Shown here piece by piece: positions 6,809 through 16,370 of a stretch of 19,160 nt of DNA. The notes under the pieces were generated by a model. The model searched no databases. It was given only the letters and a program-made list of their open reading frames with translations, and was not told where the DNA came from. The position numbers and the translations under genes are program-made. The stretch is from an uncultured beta proteobacterium (GTDB taxonomy: Bacteria > Pseudomonadota > Gammaproteobacteria > Burkholderiales > Rhodocyclaceae): positions 1 through 19,160 of the forward strand of contig CAIWVX010000479.1 of NCBI GenBank assembly GCA_903916205.1. Direction: 5' to 3'. Each line of letters starts with the position of its first letter. The stretch's first letter is position 1.

Positions 6809-9394
6809 ATGTCCAGCGCCAAACTTACCCTCTCCCGTCTCGCCAGCTTGTTGTTGACCGCCTGCGACGATCTGCGCGGCAATATGGATGCCAGCGAATA
6901 CAAGGAATACATCTTTGGCATGTTGTTCCTCAAGCGTGCCAGCGATCTGTTCGATCAACGTCGTCAAGAGATCAAGCAGCAAGGCCAAGCCGATGGCCTG
7001 AATGAAGCCGACATCTCGGCGTTACTTGAAGACGAAGATCAATACTCGGGCAAATATTTCTTTGTCCCCGAACGCGCTCGATGGAACGAGGCTTGGACTG
7101 AGCACAAAACCGACAAAGACGGCAAGATCGAGACAGTGAATCACCCCGCCCTCAAACACATCAAAGAAAACGTCGGCACCCTTCTCAACACAGCGCTGGA
7201 AGACTTGGAAGAAGCCAATCCCGAAGCCTTGCAGGACGTGCTCAAACACATCAACTTCAACAAAAAAATCGGCCAGAACACGTTAGACGACGACACGCTG
7301 ATTAATTTCATCCAAAACTTCGAGAAAATTCCGCTCAAGGATGACGATTTTGAATTTCCTGATCTACTCGGTGCCGCCTACGAATGGTTGATCAAGCACT
7401 TTGCCGATTCGGCGGGCAAAAAAGCGGGCGAGTTTTACACCCCGGCCGAAGTGGTACGCATTTGCGTCGAAATTTGCGACCCGAAAGAAAACATGACGGT
7501 TTACGACCCGACTGTAGGCTCCGGCGGCATGTTGATTCAGGCCCGTGATTACCTACGCGAATGCGGTGCCAACGCCACCAATCTGCCGCTTTACGGTCAG
7601 GAAAAAATGGGCACCACCTGGTCGATCTGCAAGATGAACATGTTGTTGCACGGCATTTCACATGCCGTCATCGCCCAGCAGGACACCCTGCGCGAGCCGC
7701 AGCATCAGGCCGACGATGGCAACCTCATGCGCTTTGACCGCGTGCTGGCCAATCCGCCGTTCAGTCAGAACTACATCAAAAAAGAAATCAAGCACCCCGG
7801 TCGCTTCCCGGTGTGGATGCCGGAAAAAGGCAAAAAAGCCGATCTGATGTTTGTGCAGCACATGCTCGCCGTGCTCAAATCCGATGGACGACTCGCCACG
7901 GTCATGCCGCACGGCGTGCTGTTTCGTGGCGGAGAAGAGCGCGAAGCCCGGCAATATTTTATCGACAAGGGCTACCTCGAAGCCGTGATCGGCCTGCCCA
8001 GCAATCTGTTTTACGGCACCGGCATTCCGGCCTGCATTCTGGTGCTCAACAAGGCCGGTACGGCAGAGCGTCTGGGCGAAAACGGCGGCGTGCTGTTCAT
8101 CAACGCCGACCGCGAATACCGTGAAGGCAAGGCTCAGAACCACCTGCGCCCGGAAGATATCGACAAGATCGTACATGCCTACCGTGCCGGTCAGAACATT
8201 CCGGCCTACGCTCGTCGCGTGCCGCTAAGTGAAATCAAGGCCGAAGACTACAACTGCAACATCCGGCGCTATGTCGACAACGCCCCGCCGCCAGAACCGC
8301 ACGATGTACGCGCCCATCTGCATGGCGGTGTGCCGGTCAGCGAGATCAATGCCCTCGAACACTTCTGGCAGAACTATGCTGGTTTGCGCGACAGCAGCTT
8401 TACCAACCGTGATTCTCGCGCCGACAAAAATCAAAAAATCCCCTACGCCGACTTCGCCACCGCACTGCAAGACAAGCGCGCCATCGCCGAACACGTCAAC
8501 ACCCACCCCGGCGTGATCCAACGCCAGAGCAAATTCATGACGGCGCTAGAAACCTGGTGGCAGCAACACCTGCCCATTGTCGAGGCGCTGGCACCGGATG
8601 CCGAAAATCAGCACGGCAAAACCAACAACGTCTACCGGATGCGCGCCACGCTGCTCGACAGCATCGAGCGCACCTTTGCCAGACAGCATTTGCTGACCCG
8701 CTATCAGGTGCGCGGAGCCTTTGCCAACTATTACAAACTGTTGGCCGCCGACTTCAAGTCCATCGCCGCCAGCGGCTGGGGGCCGGAGCTGATCCCGGAC
8801 GAAGAAATTCTGCAAAGCCAGTTCCCCGAAGTGTTAGCCGAACTGGAGCAACAGCACAGCCGACTGGCTGAGTTGCAAGCCCTGTTTGCCGCCGCCAGCG
8901 AAGAAGATTTTGAAGACAGCGACGACACCGGCGTACTCCCCGCCGATGACGTCAAAGCGCACAAGGCCGCCCTGAAAGAAGCCCGAGGTAGGATGAAACT
9001 CGCCAAACGCGACCCCGGTCTGGGCGATTGGCAGAATTTTCAACGTGAAGCCGAACGCATCGAAGCGCAACTGGCCCGCCACAAAGCGCTGGAAGACGAA
9101 GCGAAAAACCTCAAAGCCCTGATTAAAACCACCGAAAAAAGCCGCGACGAATTGGTGGAAAAAGCCCGCCAAAAAATCAGCAAGGACGAGGCCCGCGTGG
9201 TCATTGTTGAACGCTTGGGCCAAGAGTTGTTCAACAGCTACCGCCAATACCTGCGCGCCGACCAACGGGCTTGCATCGCCGCGATTGAAAACCTGTGGGG
9301 TAAATATGCGGTTACGGCCAAGCAGATTGAGGCTGGGCGGGATAAGGCGGCGCGAGCGTTGCAGGCGTATTTGGTGGAGTTGGGGTATGAGTGA
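6809..9394 (+). CDS. hsdM: Type I restriction-modification system methyltransferase subunit (HsdM)
   Basis: HsdM is the S-adenosylmethionine-dependent adenine-N6 methyltransferase subunit that works with HsdS. The N-terminal HsdM_N helical domain is clear (about residues 5-165, including [19 protein letters not shown]). The Rossmann methyltransferase domain follows, with motif I DPTVGSGG (233-240) and the catalytic N6A motif IV NPPF (315-318). The length, 861 residues, is much greater than the classic enterobacterial HsdM of about 530: a C-terminal region of some 300 residues is rich in charged residues and probably coiled coil (about 690-850). Motif I has T-V where A-C is common. I chose ATG 6809, where homology to HsdM begins. 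The end overlaps hsdS by 8 bases. The gene looks intact. Confidence 0.95.
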   Translation: MSSAKLTLSRLASLLLTACDDLRGNMDASEYKEYIFGMLFLKRASDLFDQRRQEIKQQGQADGLNEADISALLEDEDQYSGKYFFVPERARWNEAWTEHKTDKDGKIETVNHPALKHIKENVGTLLNTALEDLEEANPEALQDVLKHINFNKKIGQNTLDDDTLINFIQNFEKIPLKDDDFEFPDLLGAAYEWLIKHFADSAGKKAGEFYTPAEVVRICVEICDPKENMTVYDPTVGSGGMLIQARDYLRECGANATNLPLYGQEKMGTTWSICKMNMLLHGISHAVIAQQDTLREPQHQADDGNLMRFDRVLANPPFSQNYIKKEIKHPGRFPVWMPEKGKKADLMFVQHMLAVLKSDGRLATVMPHGVLFRGGEEREARQYFIDKGYLEAVIGLPSNLFYGTGIPACILVLNKAGTAERLGENGGVLFINADREYREGKAQNHLRPEDIDKIVHAYRAGQNIPAYARRVPLSEIKAEDYNCNIRRYVDNAPPPEPHDVRAHLHGGVPVSEINALEHFWQNYAGLRDSSFTNRDSRADKNQKIPYADFATALQDKRAIAEHVNTHPGVIQRQSKFMTALETWWQQHLPIVEALAPDAENQHGKTNNVYRMRATLLDSIERTFARQHLLTRYQVRGAFANYYKLLAADFKSIAASGWGPELIPDEEILQSQFPEVLAELEQQHSRLAELQALFAAASEEDFEDSDDTGVLPADDVKAHKAALKEARGRMKLAKRDPGLGDWQNFQREAERIEAQLARHKALEDEAKNLKALIKTTEKSRDELVEKARQKISKDEARVVIVERLGQELFNSYRQYLRADQRACIAAIENLWGKYAVTAKQIEAGRDKAARALQAYLVELGYE

Positions 9395-10706
9395 GACTGC
9401 TGGCGGAGGCTGGGCTGCGTCCAGCTTTGGTGCTCTTTGCCTTCGCATTGTGAATGGAGGCACTCCCGATACAGGCATTGCCGCTTATTGGAATGGTGAA
9501 ACGCCATGGATCACCGGTGCGGATTTTACGCCAAGCGGCATTGGCGAATTCCGACGTTATGTGTCGGATGCAGGAATAAGCAGTAGTGCTACTTCGGTTG
9601 TTAAGCAAGGCAATCTCTTAGTTGTTACTCGCACAGGCGTTGGTAAGCTTGCTATCGCTCCTTGTGACATTGCCATCAGCCAAGATATTACTGGCGTCTA
9701 TATCAATTCAGCGAAGGCGGAAACAGCTTTTTTTTACTACCTGCTTAGTCGGGAACTCGATGAGCTAAAGAAACTTAATCAAGGCACCAGCATTAACGGA
9801 ATTGTCCGTTCCGATCTTGAAAAACATATTGTTCGCTTTCCTGCTGCAAAGGCAGTGCAACAAAAAATTGCCTCCATTCTCACTGCCGCCGACACGGCTA
9901 TCGAAAAAACCGAAGCCCTGATCGCCAAATACCAGCAGATCAAGGCCGGTCTGATGCACGACCTGTTCACCCGTGGCGTACTGCCCAACGGCCAATTGCG
10001 CCCACCACACAGCGAAGCGCCAGAGCTGTATCAGGAAACGGCATTTGGGTGGATTCCGAAGGAGTGGGAGTTGTCTGGACTCGCAGAAAAGTCGCGCCCA
10101 GGAACCAGTTGGATACGAACAGGCCCATTTGGCTCCGCGCTAAAAGGTGAGCATTGGGTAGAACAAGGCTATCCAGTTATCACCATCGGTGCGCTTGGCG
10201 TAGGTGACTTTATCGAAGAGGGGCTGTTGTATATCGGCAGCAAGGATGCTGCACGACTAAGTGACTTTCAACTGAGAGCCGGTGATGTCGTTTTCTCCCG
10301 TGTTGCTGACGTGGGCCGCTCCGTGGTGATACGCGAAGAACAAAGTGGTTGGATCATGTCGTCTAACCTGATGCGTATAGCTCTCAGCGAATCTGTTGCC
10401 CGACCAGATTATTTGCAAATGCAGTTGTCAGATGACTTTCGAGTGAAGGCGCAGATAAGGGCAAAGGTTACCGGCGGCGGACGTGAAGTGGCCAATAGTG
10501 CCGTCTTGGGGCAGTTGCGATTTGCATGGCCATCGCTGGTAGAGCAAGATCAGATTATCAATTTGGCTAGCGGAATTCTTGTTCAGTTACGTGCAGAGCA
10601 GAGGAAAGTAGAAAAACTCAACCGACAAAAACTCGGCCTGATGCAAGACCTGCTCACCGGCAAAGTTCAGGTGCAAATCGATGAGTCGGAGGCCGCCTAT
10701 GCCTGA
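9387..10706 (+). CDS. hsdS: Type I restriction-modification specificity subunit (HsdS)
   Basis: HsdS chooses the DNA target for both methylation and cleavage. The 439-residue protein shows the standard two-half design. The first target-recognition domain covers about residues 5-155 ([20 protein letters not shown] near its start) and ends in a conserved helix around [22 protein letters not shown] linker reading [21 protein letters not shown] follows, then a second target-recognition domain (about 225-385) and a C-terminal helix ending [14 protein letters not shown]. The two halves are unlike each other, so the target should be a bipartite asymmetric sequence. ATG 9387 overlaps the hsdM stop by 8 bases and has GGTGGAG (9373-9379) as ribosome binding site. 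No frameshift was seen. Confidence 0.93.
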   Translation: MSETAGGGWAASSFGALCLRIVNGGTPDTGIAAYWNGETPWITGADFTPSGIGEFRRYVSDAGISSSATSVVKQGNLLVVTRTGVGKLAIAPCDIAISQDITGVYINSAKAETAFFYYLLSRELDELKKLNQGTSINGIVRSDLEKHIVRFPAAKAVQQKIASILTAADTAIEKTEALIAKYQQIKAGLMHDLFTRGVLPNGQLRPPHSEAPELYQETAFGWIPKEWELSGLAEKSRPGTSWIRTGPFGSALKGEHWVEQGYPVITIGALGVGDFIEEGLLYIGSKDAARLSDFQLRAGDVVFSRVADVGRSVVIREEQSGWIMSSNLMRIALSESVARPDYLQMQLSDDFRVKAQIRAKVTGGGREVANSAVLGQLRFAWPSLVEQDQIINLASGILVQLRAEQRKVEKLNRQKLGLMQDLLTGKVQVQIDESEAAYA

Positions 10707-11178
10707 CTACAGTGGCCGCCTGAATCCCTAGAAGGCACTGATCTTTCGCCTCGTACACCGCGATGCATTGCCGTGGATTCTGGAGCCTGGACTGCACTGC
10801 AAGAACTCGCCGGTGCAGGCCCCTGATTATGTGAACATCGGCAATACTGAATTGATCGACAAGCGTTCACGGCGCATGGTGTATATGCCGTCGGGTGGCA
10901 ATCTCAGTGATTAATGGGTCAATTACTACAGCGATCTAAACCAATTGACGGAGATTGACTGGCCGATTTTCCAGCGCCGGGATTTCAGCCGTGACGCCGA
11001 CGATCCGCGAAAAATCGAGCGTTACCAAACTGAAGCATGGATGCATCAGTATGTTCCGGTCGAGGCACTGATGGGTGTCGTTTGTTACACTGACCCGCTA
11101 AAATTACATATTGAAGCGCAAGTACAGGCGCGTGGCTTAGGGTTGCGGATTCATACCAAACGAGGGTGGTACTTCTGA
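10699..11178 (+). pseudogene. darT: Inactivated DarT toxin gene (DNA ADP-ribosyltransferase, DUF4433)
   Basis: DarT attaches ADP-ribose from NAD+ to thymidine in single-stranded DNA; DarG counters it. Reading from ATG 10699 (GGAGG ribosome binding site at 10688-10692, 8-base overlap with hsdS) gives [10 protein letters not shown], a TAG stop at codon 11 (10729-10731), then KALIFRLVHRDALPWILE and GLHCKNSPVQAPDYVNIGN, ending at NLSD with a TAA (10912-10914). The same frame resumes with WVNYYSDLNQLTEIDWPIFQ and runs through RYQTEAW to the family C-terminus RGWYF at 11178. From memory of DarT proteins of about 210 residues, some 55 codons are missing exactly at the second stop, which removes a central part of the catalytic domain. 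The glutamate of the YQxEA element remains. No functional toxin can be made. Confidence 0.88.
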
Positions 11179-11291
11179 TGATCACATATATACAAGGGAA
11201 TCTCTTGGAGGCGAAAGCAGAAGCACTCGTCAACACGGTAAATACCGTCGGTGTGATGGACAAGGGTATTGCGCTGATGTTCAATGGCTAA
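11178..11291 (+). pseudogene. darG: Truncated DarG antitoxin gene (macrodomain start only)
   Basis: DarG is a macrodomain ADP-ribosyl glycohydrolase that removes the mark made by DarT. Here ATG 11178 overlaps the last base of the darT stop (TGATG), with GAGGG at 11162-11166 as ribosome binding site. It encodes a very typical DarG beginning ([20 protein letters not shown], then [13 protein letters not shown]). Similarity ends after codon 35, and a TAA follows at 11289-11291, so only 37 codons remain. The normal continuation after GIAL (a GIALQFK-type sequence) is absent, and the downstream gene starts at 11284, inside this remnant. The macrodomain is thus cut after its first conserved loop and cannot fold. 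Confidence 0.88.
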
Positions 11292-13104
11292 CAAACTACC
11301 CATCAACCTCAACGATCTGCTGCGCCAACGCACGGTAGAAGGCGAGCGCATCGAATACAAGGTCGGCTGGAATCCTGATGCCATCATTCGCACCTTGTGT
11401 GCCTTCGCCAACGATTTTGAAAACCTCGGGGGTGGTTATGTGGTAATCGGCCAGGATTGCGATGCCCATGGTCAACCGCTGTTCCCACCGGTGGGGCTGG
11501 CAGAGAATCAGCTCGACAAGATTCAGCAAAAATTACTGGCACTCTGTCAGTTGATCCAACCACCTTACTTTCCGGCGCTGAGTGTGCAGGACGTCGAGGG
11601 CCGAAAACTGATTGTGCTGCAAGCACCAGGCGGCATGCACCGCCCGTACAAGGCGGCAGCTTCGGTGAGTTCCAAGCACAAGACCTGGCATTACTATATT
11701 CGCCGTTACAGCAGTACGGTCGAGGCCAAGGGCGAAACTGAACAGGAGCTGCTTAGCCTGACGGCGCAGGTACCGTGGGACGACCGCTTTAATTCGCAGG
11801 CGCAGATCAGTGATTTGTCCAAACCACTGATGCTGGAGTATCTGCGCGAGGTTGGCAGTGGCTTGGCCGACGTGGCGTCCGAGATGTCGGTCGAGGATTT
11901 GGGGCGACAGATGAATCTGGTAGGCGGGCCGAGCGAGTCGCCGTGGCCAAAAAATGTTGGTCTGTTGTTTTTCAACGAAGCACCGGATCGATTCTTCCCC
12001 TATACGCAGATTGATGTGGTGTGGTTTCCTGAGGGGGCGGGCGGCGACCGTTTTGATGAAAAGATTTTCAAAGGGCCGCTGGCGCGTATGACTCGGGATG
12101 CGCTGAGCTTCATCGAGCGCAATTACCTGATTGAGACCGTGCTCAAACACCCGGATCGCGCCGAGGCCACGCGGGTTTGGAACTTCCCCTACGTGGCCAT
12201 CGAAGAAGCGCTGGTCAATGCCGTCTATCATCGCGCTTATGAGTTGCGCGAACCCATCGAGGTGCGTATTAGCCATGATGAGTTGGTGATTTTGAGCTTT
12301 CCGGGGCCGGATCGATCAATCAAGCCCGAGGATTTTGAGGCCGGCCGTGCGATTAGCCGCCGTTACCGCAACCGGCGGATTGGCGAGTTTCTGAAAGAAC
12401 TCGACTTGACCGAAGGCCGCTCAACGGGCGTGCCAAAGATGCTGCGGAGCATGGCCGCCAATGGTTCGCCTGCACCCCGTTTTGAAACCGACGATAACCG
12501 GCTGGCCTGCCTTATCCGGCTACCTGTTCATCCGCTGGCAAAACAGCCTACCGATGAAGTCACCGCCCCCTCCACCATGGAAGTCACCATGGAAGTCACC
12601 ATGGAAGTCACGGCCTTGCTTCGGGTTGTTGAAGGTGAAATGCGTCGTCAAGCGCTTCAGGCGGCCATGGGACTGAAGAATGTAGACCACTTTAGTAAGG
12701 CTTACATAGTGCCGGCCATCGCCGCAGGTTGCCTAGAAATGACGCTGCCCGATCAGCCAAACAGTCGCCTACAACGCTACCGATTGACCGCCAAGGGCCG
12801 AAAATGGCTAGCGTCCCAGGCTGAAGGCAAAACACCATCCATGGAAGTCACCATGGAAGTCGCCATGGAAGTCACGGCCTTGCTTCGGGTTGTTGAAGGT
12901 GAAATGCGTCGTCAAGCGCTTCAGGCGGCCATGGGACTAAAGAATGCAGATCACTTTCGTAAGGCTTACATGGTGCCGGCCATCGCCGCAGGTTGCCTAG
13001 AAATGACGCTGCCCGATCAGCCAAACAGTCGCCTGCAACGCTACCGATTGACCGCCAAGGGCCGAAACTGGCTAGCGTCCCAGGCTGAAGGGAAAACACA
13101 ATGA
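11284..13104 (+). CDS. AlbA_2 (Schlafen-like) / GHKL ATPase-domain protein with duplicated C-terminal winged helix
   Basis: This 606-residue protein is of the COG2865-like family often found beside restriction systems. An N-terminal AlbA_2/Schlafen-type putative nucleic-acid-binding domain spans about residues 12-140 ([30 protein letters not shown]). A HATPase_c_4 GHKL-type domain lies at about 295-410, with the N-box [12 protein letters not shown] and the RNRRIGEFL segment; a clean DxGxG box is not seen (SFPGPD in its place). The C-terminus consists of two nearly identical 88-residue units (431-518 and 519-606), each a short MEV(T/A) run plus a winged-helix-like domain. The N-terminus looks complete, but the sequence before ATG 11284 is a darG remnant and no good ribosome binding site is visible, so translation may depend on coupling to that remnant. 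The stop overlaps hsdR by ATGA. The role is unknown; defence or regulation of the operon is inferred. Confidence 0.85.
   Translation: MANKLPINLNDLLRQRTVEGERIEYKVGWNPDAIIRTLCAFANDFENLGGGYVVIGQDCDAHGQPLFPPVGLAENQLDKIQQKLLALCQLIQPPYFPALSVQDVEGRKLIVLQAPGGMHRPYKAAASVSSKHKTWHYYIRRYSSTVEAKGETEQELLSLTAQVPWDDRFNSQAQISDLSKPLMLEYLREVGSGLADVASEMSVEDLGRQMNLVGGPSESPWPKNVGLLFFNEAPDRFFPYTQIDVVWFPEGAGGDRFDEKIFKGPLARMTRDALSFIERNYLIETVLKHPDRAEATRVWNFPYVAIEEALVNAVYHRAYELREPIEVRISHDELVILSFPGPDRSIKPEDFEAGRAISRRYRNRRIGEFLKELDLTEGRSTGVPKMLRSMAANGSPAPRFETDDNRLACLIRLPVHPLAKQPTDEVTAPSTMEVTMEVTMEVTALLRVVEGEMRRQALQAAMGLKNVDHFSKAYIVPAIAAGCLEMTLPDQPNSRLQRYRLTAKGRKWLASQAEGKTPSMEVTMEVAMEVTALLRVVEGEMRRQALQAAMGLKNADHFRKAYMVPAIAAGCLEMTLPDQPNSRLQRYRLTAKGRNWLASQAEGKTQ
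12574..12609 (+). repeat. 12-bp microsatellite, first array (3 units)
   Basis: Three exact tandem copies of ACCATGGAAGTC at 12574, 12586 and 12598 encode Thr-Met-Glu-Val three times. The unit length is a multiple of three, so gain or loss changes linker length without shifting the frame. Similar low-complexity EVT/QVT linkers precede winged helices in related proteins. Confidence 0.95.
12574..12837 (+). repeat. 264-bp tandem duplication, copy 1
   Basis: First copy of a 264-base in-frame unit (88 codons) made of the 12-bp microsatellite and the winged-helix-like domain. From 12610 onward it aligns without gaps to 12874 onward, with about eight base differences in some 227 bases by eye. It ends ASQAEGKTP and passes directly into the second microsatellite. 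Confidence 0.95.
12838..13100 (+). repeat. 264-bp tandem duplication, copy 2
   Basis: Second copy of the unit, headed by three slightly varied 12-bp units (12838-12873, the middle one exact and the others with one changed base at their start). It ends at the end of the gene. Its last bases carry GAAGGGA (13087-13093), a good ribosome binding site seven bases before the hsdR ATG; copy 1 has GAAGGCA at the same place, so the C-to-G change strengthens the site in copy 2. Confidence 0.95.
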
Positions 13105-16100
13105 GCGAATACAACGAGGTCGAGCAACCCTTCCTGCAACAGCTTGAATCGCTGGGCTGGACGACAGTCGATCAGGGGATGGGCATCCCGCAGGACGCTA
13201 CCCTCAGCTTGCGCGCCCACTTCCGCCAGTGGCTGCTGCCCGAGGTGTTCGATAGGGCAGTACGCAGAATCAACCGCACTGACGACGGTCGCCAATGGCT
13301 GACCAACCGGCAGCTGGAAGACCTGCGCGGCCAACTGCTGCACCAGCCAAACCGCACGCTGCTGGAAGCTAACGAAGCCGTGCAAGCTTTGCTGTTCAAG
13401 GCACAGGTCGAGGTGAATGAGCTAACTGGCGAATCCGATCCGGTCGTGCGTCTAATCGATTTTCGTAGCCCGGAAAACAATCAGTTCCACGCCATTAACC
13501 AATTTCGCATCGATACGCCGGGCAGTGTTAAAGACTTCATCATTCCCGACATTGTACTGTTCGTGAATGGCATCCCGCTGTGTGTGGTCGAGTGCAAAAA
13601 AGGCTCGGAAACCTGCGCCAATCCGATGCACGAAGCCTTTATCCAGTTACAGCGTTATATGCGGCGGCGCAAGGCAACAGAAACGGAAACGGCGGGTTTG
13701 AAGGAAGGTGAGCCGCGCCTGTTCTACAGCAACCTGCTGTTGATTCGCAGCACAGGCACTCTCGCCGACTACGGCACCATTACGTCGATTAACGAGCACT
13801 ACTATGCCTGGAAGACGCTCTACCCAGAAGATGATGCGGCCCGTGAAGGCTTGAATGCCCAGCAGCAGCTCATTGCCGGAATGCTGACGCGCCCTAACCT
13901 GCTGCAAATCCTGCGTACCAGTTCGGTGTTCATGAATAGCGATGGCGGGTCTCGGGTGAAAGTCGTGTGCCGCTACCAGCAATTTCGCGCCGCCAACAAG
14001 ATCATCGAGCGCTTGCAGACGGGCGGCACGGCGATGGAACGCAGCGGTGTGGTATGGCATACCCAGGGTTCGGGCAAATCGCTGACGATGGTGTTTCTCG
14101 CCCGGATGTTACGCACCAACCGTCATCTTTCTGACTACAAGATCGTGCTGGTTAATGATCGGCAGAATCTTGAAGAACAACTGGGTGAAACGGCAACGCT
14201 GATCGGCGGCCGCGTGAATGTGATCGAGAATCGGCAAGGTTTGCGCCAGCATTTGTCCACCGATAGCTCGGACATCAACATGGTGATGGTGCATAAGTTC
14301 CAGGAGCACAAGCAGACCCTGAGCAACACGGTAGCCGAAGCGCTTGGCACCTATCTGGCGATGCCGGCGAGCAAAACCTTCGGGGTGGTTAATACGTCGG
14401 AGCGGATCATCCTGATGATCGACGAGGCGCACCGTACGCAGAGTTCTGATCTCGGCGACAACCTGTTTGAAGCTTTCCCGAATGCCACGCGTGTGGCCTT
14501 TACCGGCACGCCACTGATCACTGACCGTCATGGCGAGAAGAAAACCCACAAGCGCTTCGGCGAGTACATCGACACCTACCGGCTGATGGACGCGGTGAAC
14601 GATGGGGCGACGTTACAGATCTTGTACGAAGGAAAAACAGCCGACAGCGCACTCAATGAAAAGCACGCCTTCGATACGGCGTTTGAAGACCTGTTCAAGG
14701 ATCGCAGCGCAGAAGATCTGTTGGCGATCAAGAAGAAATATGGCGCAACAGGCGATATTCTCGAAGCCAAAAATCGCATCAACGCCATCGCCAAGGATAT
14801 GGTCACTCACTACGTTGACCACATTCTGCCCAATGGTTTCAAGGCGCAGGTGGTGTGCCATTCCAAGCTGGCCTGTATTCGCTACCAAAATGGCATTAAG
14901 GCCGCACTCGCGGAACGCATTGAGCAGGAAGAGGCCAAGACCACGCCGGATACAAGCTTGCTCAAGCGGCTGCGCTTCCTCAAAACAGCCGTGGTGATTT
15001 CGTCGGACGGTACCAATGAGGCGGCCTATATCACGCACGCCCGCAAACAGGCCGCACGAATGAATGCGGTCGACAACTTCTGCCGCAATTTCGACTTAGA
15101 GGATGCGGACAAAGAATACACCGGCATCGCCTTCCTGATCGTTTGTGACATGCTGCTGACCGGTTTCGATGCACCTATCGAACAGGTCATGTACATCGAC
15201 AAAAAACTGCGCGAGCACACCCTGCTGCAGGCAATTGCCCGTACCAACCGGGTCAAAAAAGGTAAGCAGCGCGGCTATATCGTCGATTACATCGGACTAG
15301 CCAACCATCTGACCGATGCACTAACCCTTTACGCGGCCAGCGATGAATTACAAGAATTGCACAATGGGATGCAGAACATCACCTCGGAACTGCCGGTGCT
15401 GGAAGAGCGCTATCAGCGCCTATTGCAACATTTCACGGCGCGGGGTGTGAAGCATATTAAGGCCTTCGTTACCGGCGACCTGCCAAATCTGGAGACCGAG
15501 GCGAGCGTAGTGAACGAGGCGGTCAAAGCCTTAAAGGATGAGAAACAGCGGGCGGACTTCGAGGTCTATTTGAAGAAATTTCTGATGAGCATGGACGTGA
15601 TTTTGCCGCATACCTCGGCCCAGCCCTACCGTGTGCCAGCCAAACGATTCGGCTACATCCTGCAAGTCACAAAGGAACGCTATAAAGACACCAGCCTCAA
15701 TTTGGGCAATGCCGGTGAGAAAGTGAAAGCGCTAATCAATGAACACCTAATCAGCCTGGGCATCAATCCCAAGGTTGAACCCGTCGAACTGCTGGCCGAT
15801 GATTTTCTCGAGAAACTGGCGGCGCACGCCGGCAAAAACGCTGAAGCCAAAGCCAGCGAGATGGAGCACGCCATCCGCAAGCACTGCACGGTGCACCACG
15901 ACGAAGACCCCGCTTTTTACAAAAACCTCTCGGAAAAAGTGGATGCCCTGATCAGTAAACATCACGACGAATGGGAACTGTTGGCAGAGAAGTTGGCAAA
16001 ATTGCGCACCGATGCCATTGCGGGTCGCCAAAAGGGTGAAGAAGGCATGAGCAAAGAGGCCACGACCTTCTACGAACACATCGTTCAGGTTGGCTTCCCC

Positions 16101-16370
16101 GGCGCTTCCATTACGGAGGGGGATAAAGAAAAATTCAAGGAACTGATGGAAACCACAGTGGAAATTTTGCAAGAAACCATCACCAGTATCGACTTCTGGC
16201 AGAATCCTGACAAACAAAAACGTGTTCGAGGTCTAATCAAGACCGAGATCACCAAAGCGGGCATTGAGGCACTCAAGAAAAACCGTGAGCGTGTTGCTGT
16301 CGAGATCATGAAACTCGCCAAGAACCGCCACGATAAATTGATCCGCGCAGTGCGGGCGGGGGGCGCGTAA
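13101..16370 (+). CDS. hsdR: Type I restriction endonuclease motor and nuclease subunit (HsdR)
   Basis: HsdR translocates DNA with ATP and cleaves unmethylated targets. The 1089-residue protein has an N-terminal PD-(D/E)xK nuclease (P149-D150, E164, K166 in VECKKG). A superfamily 2 motor follows: Walker A in HTQGSGKS (about 320-327), DEAH box at 441-444 (IDEAHRTQ), motif III FTGTP (about 467) and motif VI around QAIARTNR (about 713). A long helical C-terminal part after about residue 760 probably docks on the methylase. All key residues are present. The ATG lies inside the stop of the AlbA_2-type gene and is preceded by GAAGGGA, which supports this start. The next gene begins at the base after its stop codon. 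Confidence 0.96.
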   Translation: MSEYNEVEQPFLQQLESLGWTTVDQGMGIPQDATLSLRAHFRQWLLPEVFDRAVRRINRTDDGRQWLTNRQLEDLRGQLLHQPNRTLLEANEAVQALLFKAQVEVNELTGESDPVVRLIDFRSPENNQFHAINQFRIDTPGSVKDFIIPDIVLFVNGIPLCVVECKKGSETCANPMHEAFIQLQRYMRRRKATETETAGLKEGEPRLFYSNLLLIRSTGTLADYGTITSINEHYYAWKTLYPEDDAAREGLNAQQQLIAGMLTRPNLLQILRTSSVFMNSDGGSRVKVVCRYQQFRAANKIIERLQTGGTAMERSGVVWHTQGSGKSLTMVFLARMLRTNRHLSDYKIVLVNDRQNLEEQLGETATLIGGRVNVIENRQGLRQHLSTDSSDINMVMVHKFQEHKQTLSNTVAEALGTYLAMPASKTFGVVNTSERIILMIDEAHRTQSSDLGDNLFEAFPNATRVAFTGTPLITDRHGEKKTHKRFGEYIDTYRLMDAVNDGATLQILYEGKTADSALNEKHAFDTAFEDLFKDRSAEDLLAIKKKYGATGDILEAKNRINAIAKDMVTHYVDHILPNGFKAQVVCHSKLACIRYQNGIKAALAERIEQEEAKTTPDTSLLKRLRFLKTAVVISSDGTNEAAYITHARKQAARMNAVDNFCRNFDLEDADKEYTGIAFLIVCDMLLTGFDAPIEQVMYIDKKLREHTLLQAIARTNRVKKGKQRGYIVDYIGLANHLTDALTLYAASDELQELHNGMQNITSELPVLEERYQRLLQHFTARGVKHIKAFVTGDLPNLETEASVVNEAVKALKDEKQRADFEVYLKKFLMSMDVILPHTSAQPYRVPAKRFGYILQVTKERYKDTSLNLGNAGEKVKALINEHLISLGINPKVEPVELLADDFLEKLAAHAGKNAEAKASEMEHAIRKHCTVHHDEDPAFYKNLSEKVDALISKHHDEWELLAEKLAKLRTDAIAGRQKGEEGMSKEATTFYEHIVQVGFPGASITEGDKEKFKELMETTVEILQETITSIDFWQNPDKQKRVRGLIKTEITKAGIEALKKNRERVAVEIMKLAKNRHDKLIRAVRAGGA

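Noticed and set aside
8834..9478. A 214-codon - strand ORF opposite the end of hsdM
   Set aside because: It is antisense to the coiled-coil part of HsdM, Phe-rich and without any family feature.
10945..11178. A separate small gene of 77 codons
   Set aside because: It is the C-terminal part of DarT in the original frame, with no ribosome binding site of its own.
11533..12276. A 247-codon - strand ORF opposite the AlbA_2 gene
   Set aside because: It is antisense to a well-supported conserved protein and shows no recognisable domain; long antisense ORFs are expected at this base composition.
12574..12873. CRISPR array from the short repeats
   Set aside because: The repeats are 12 bases, contiguous, in frame and coding; there are no spacers.
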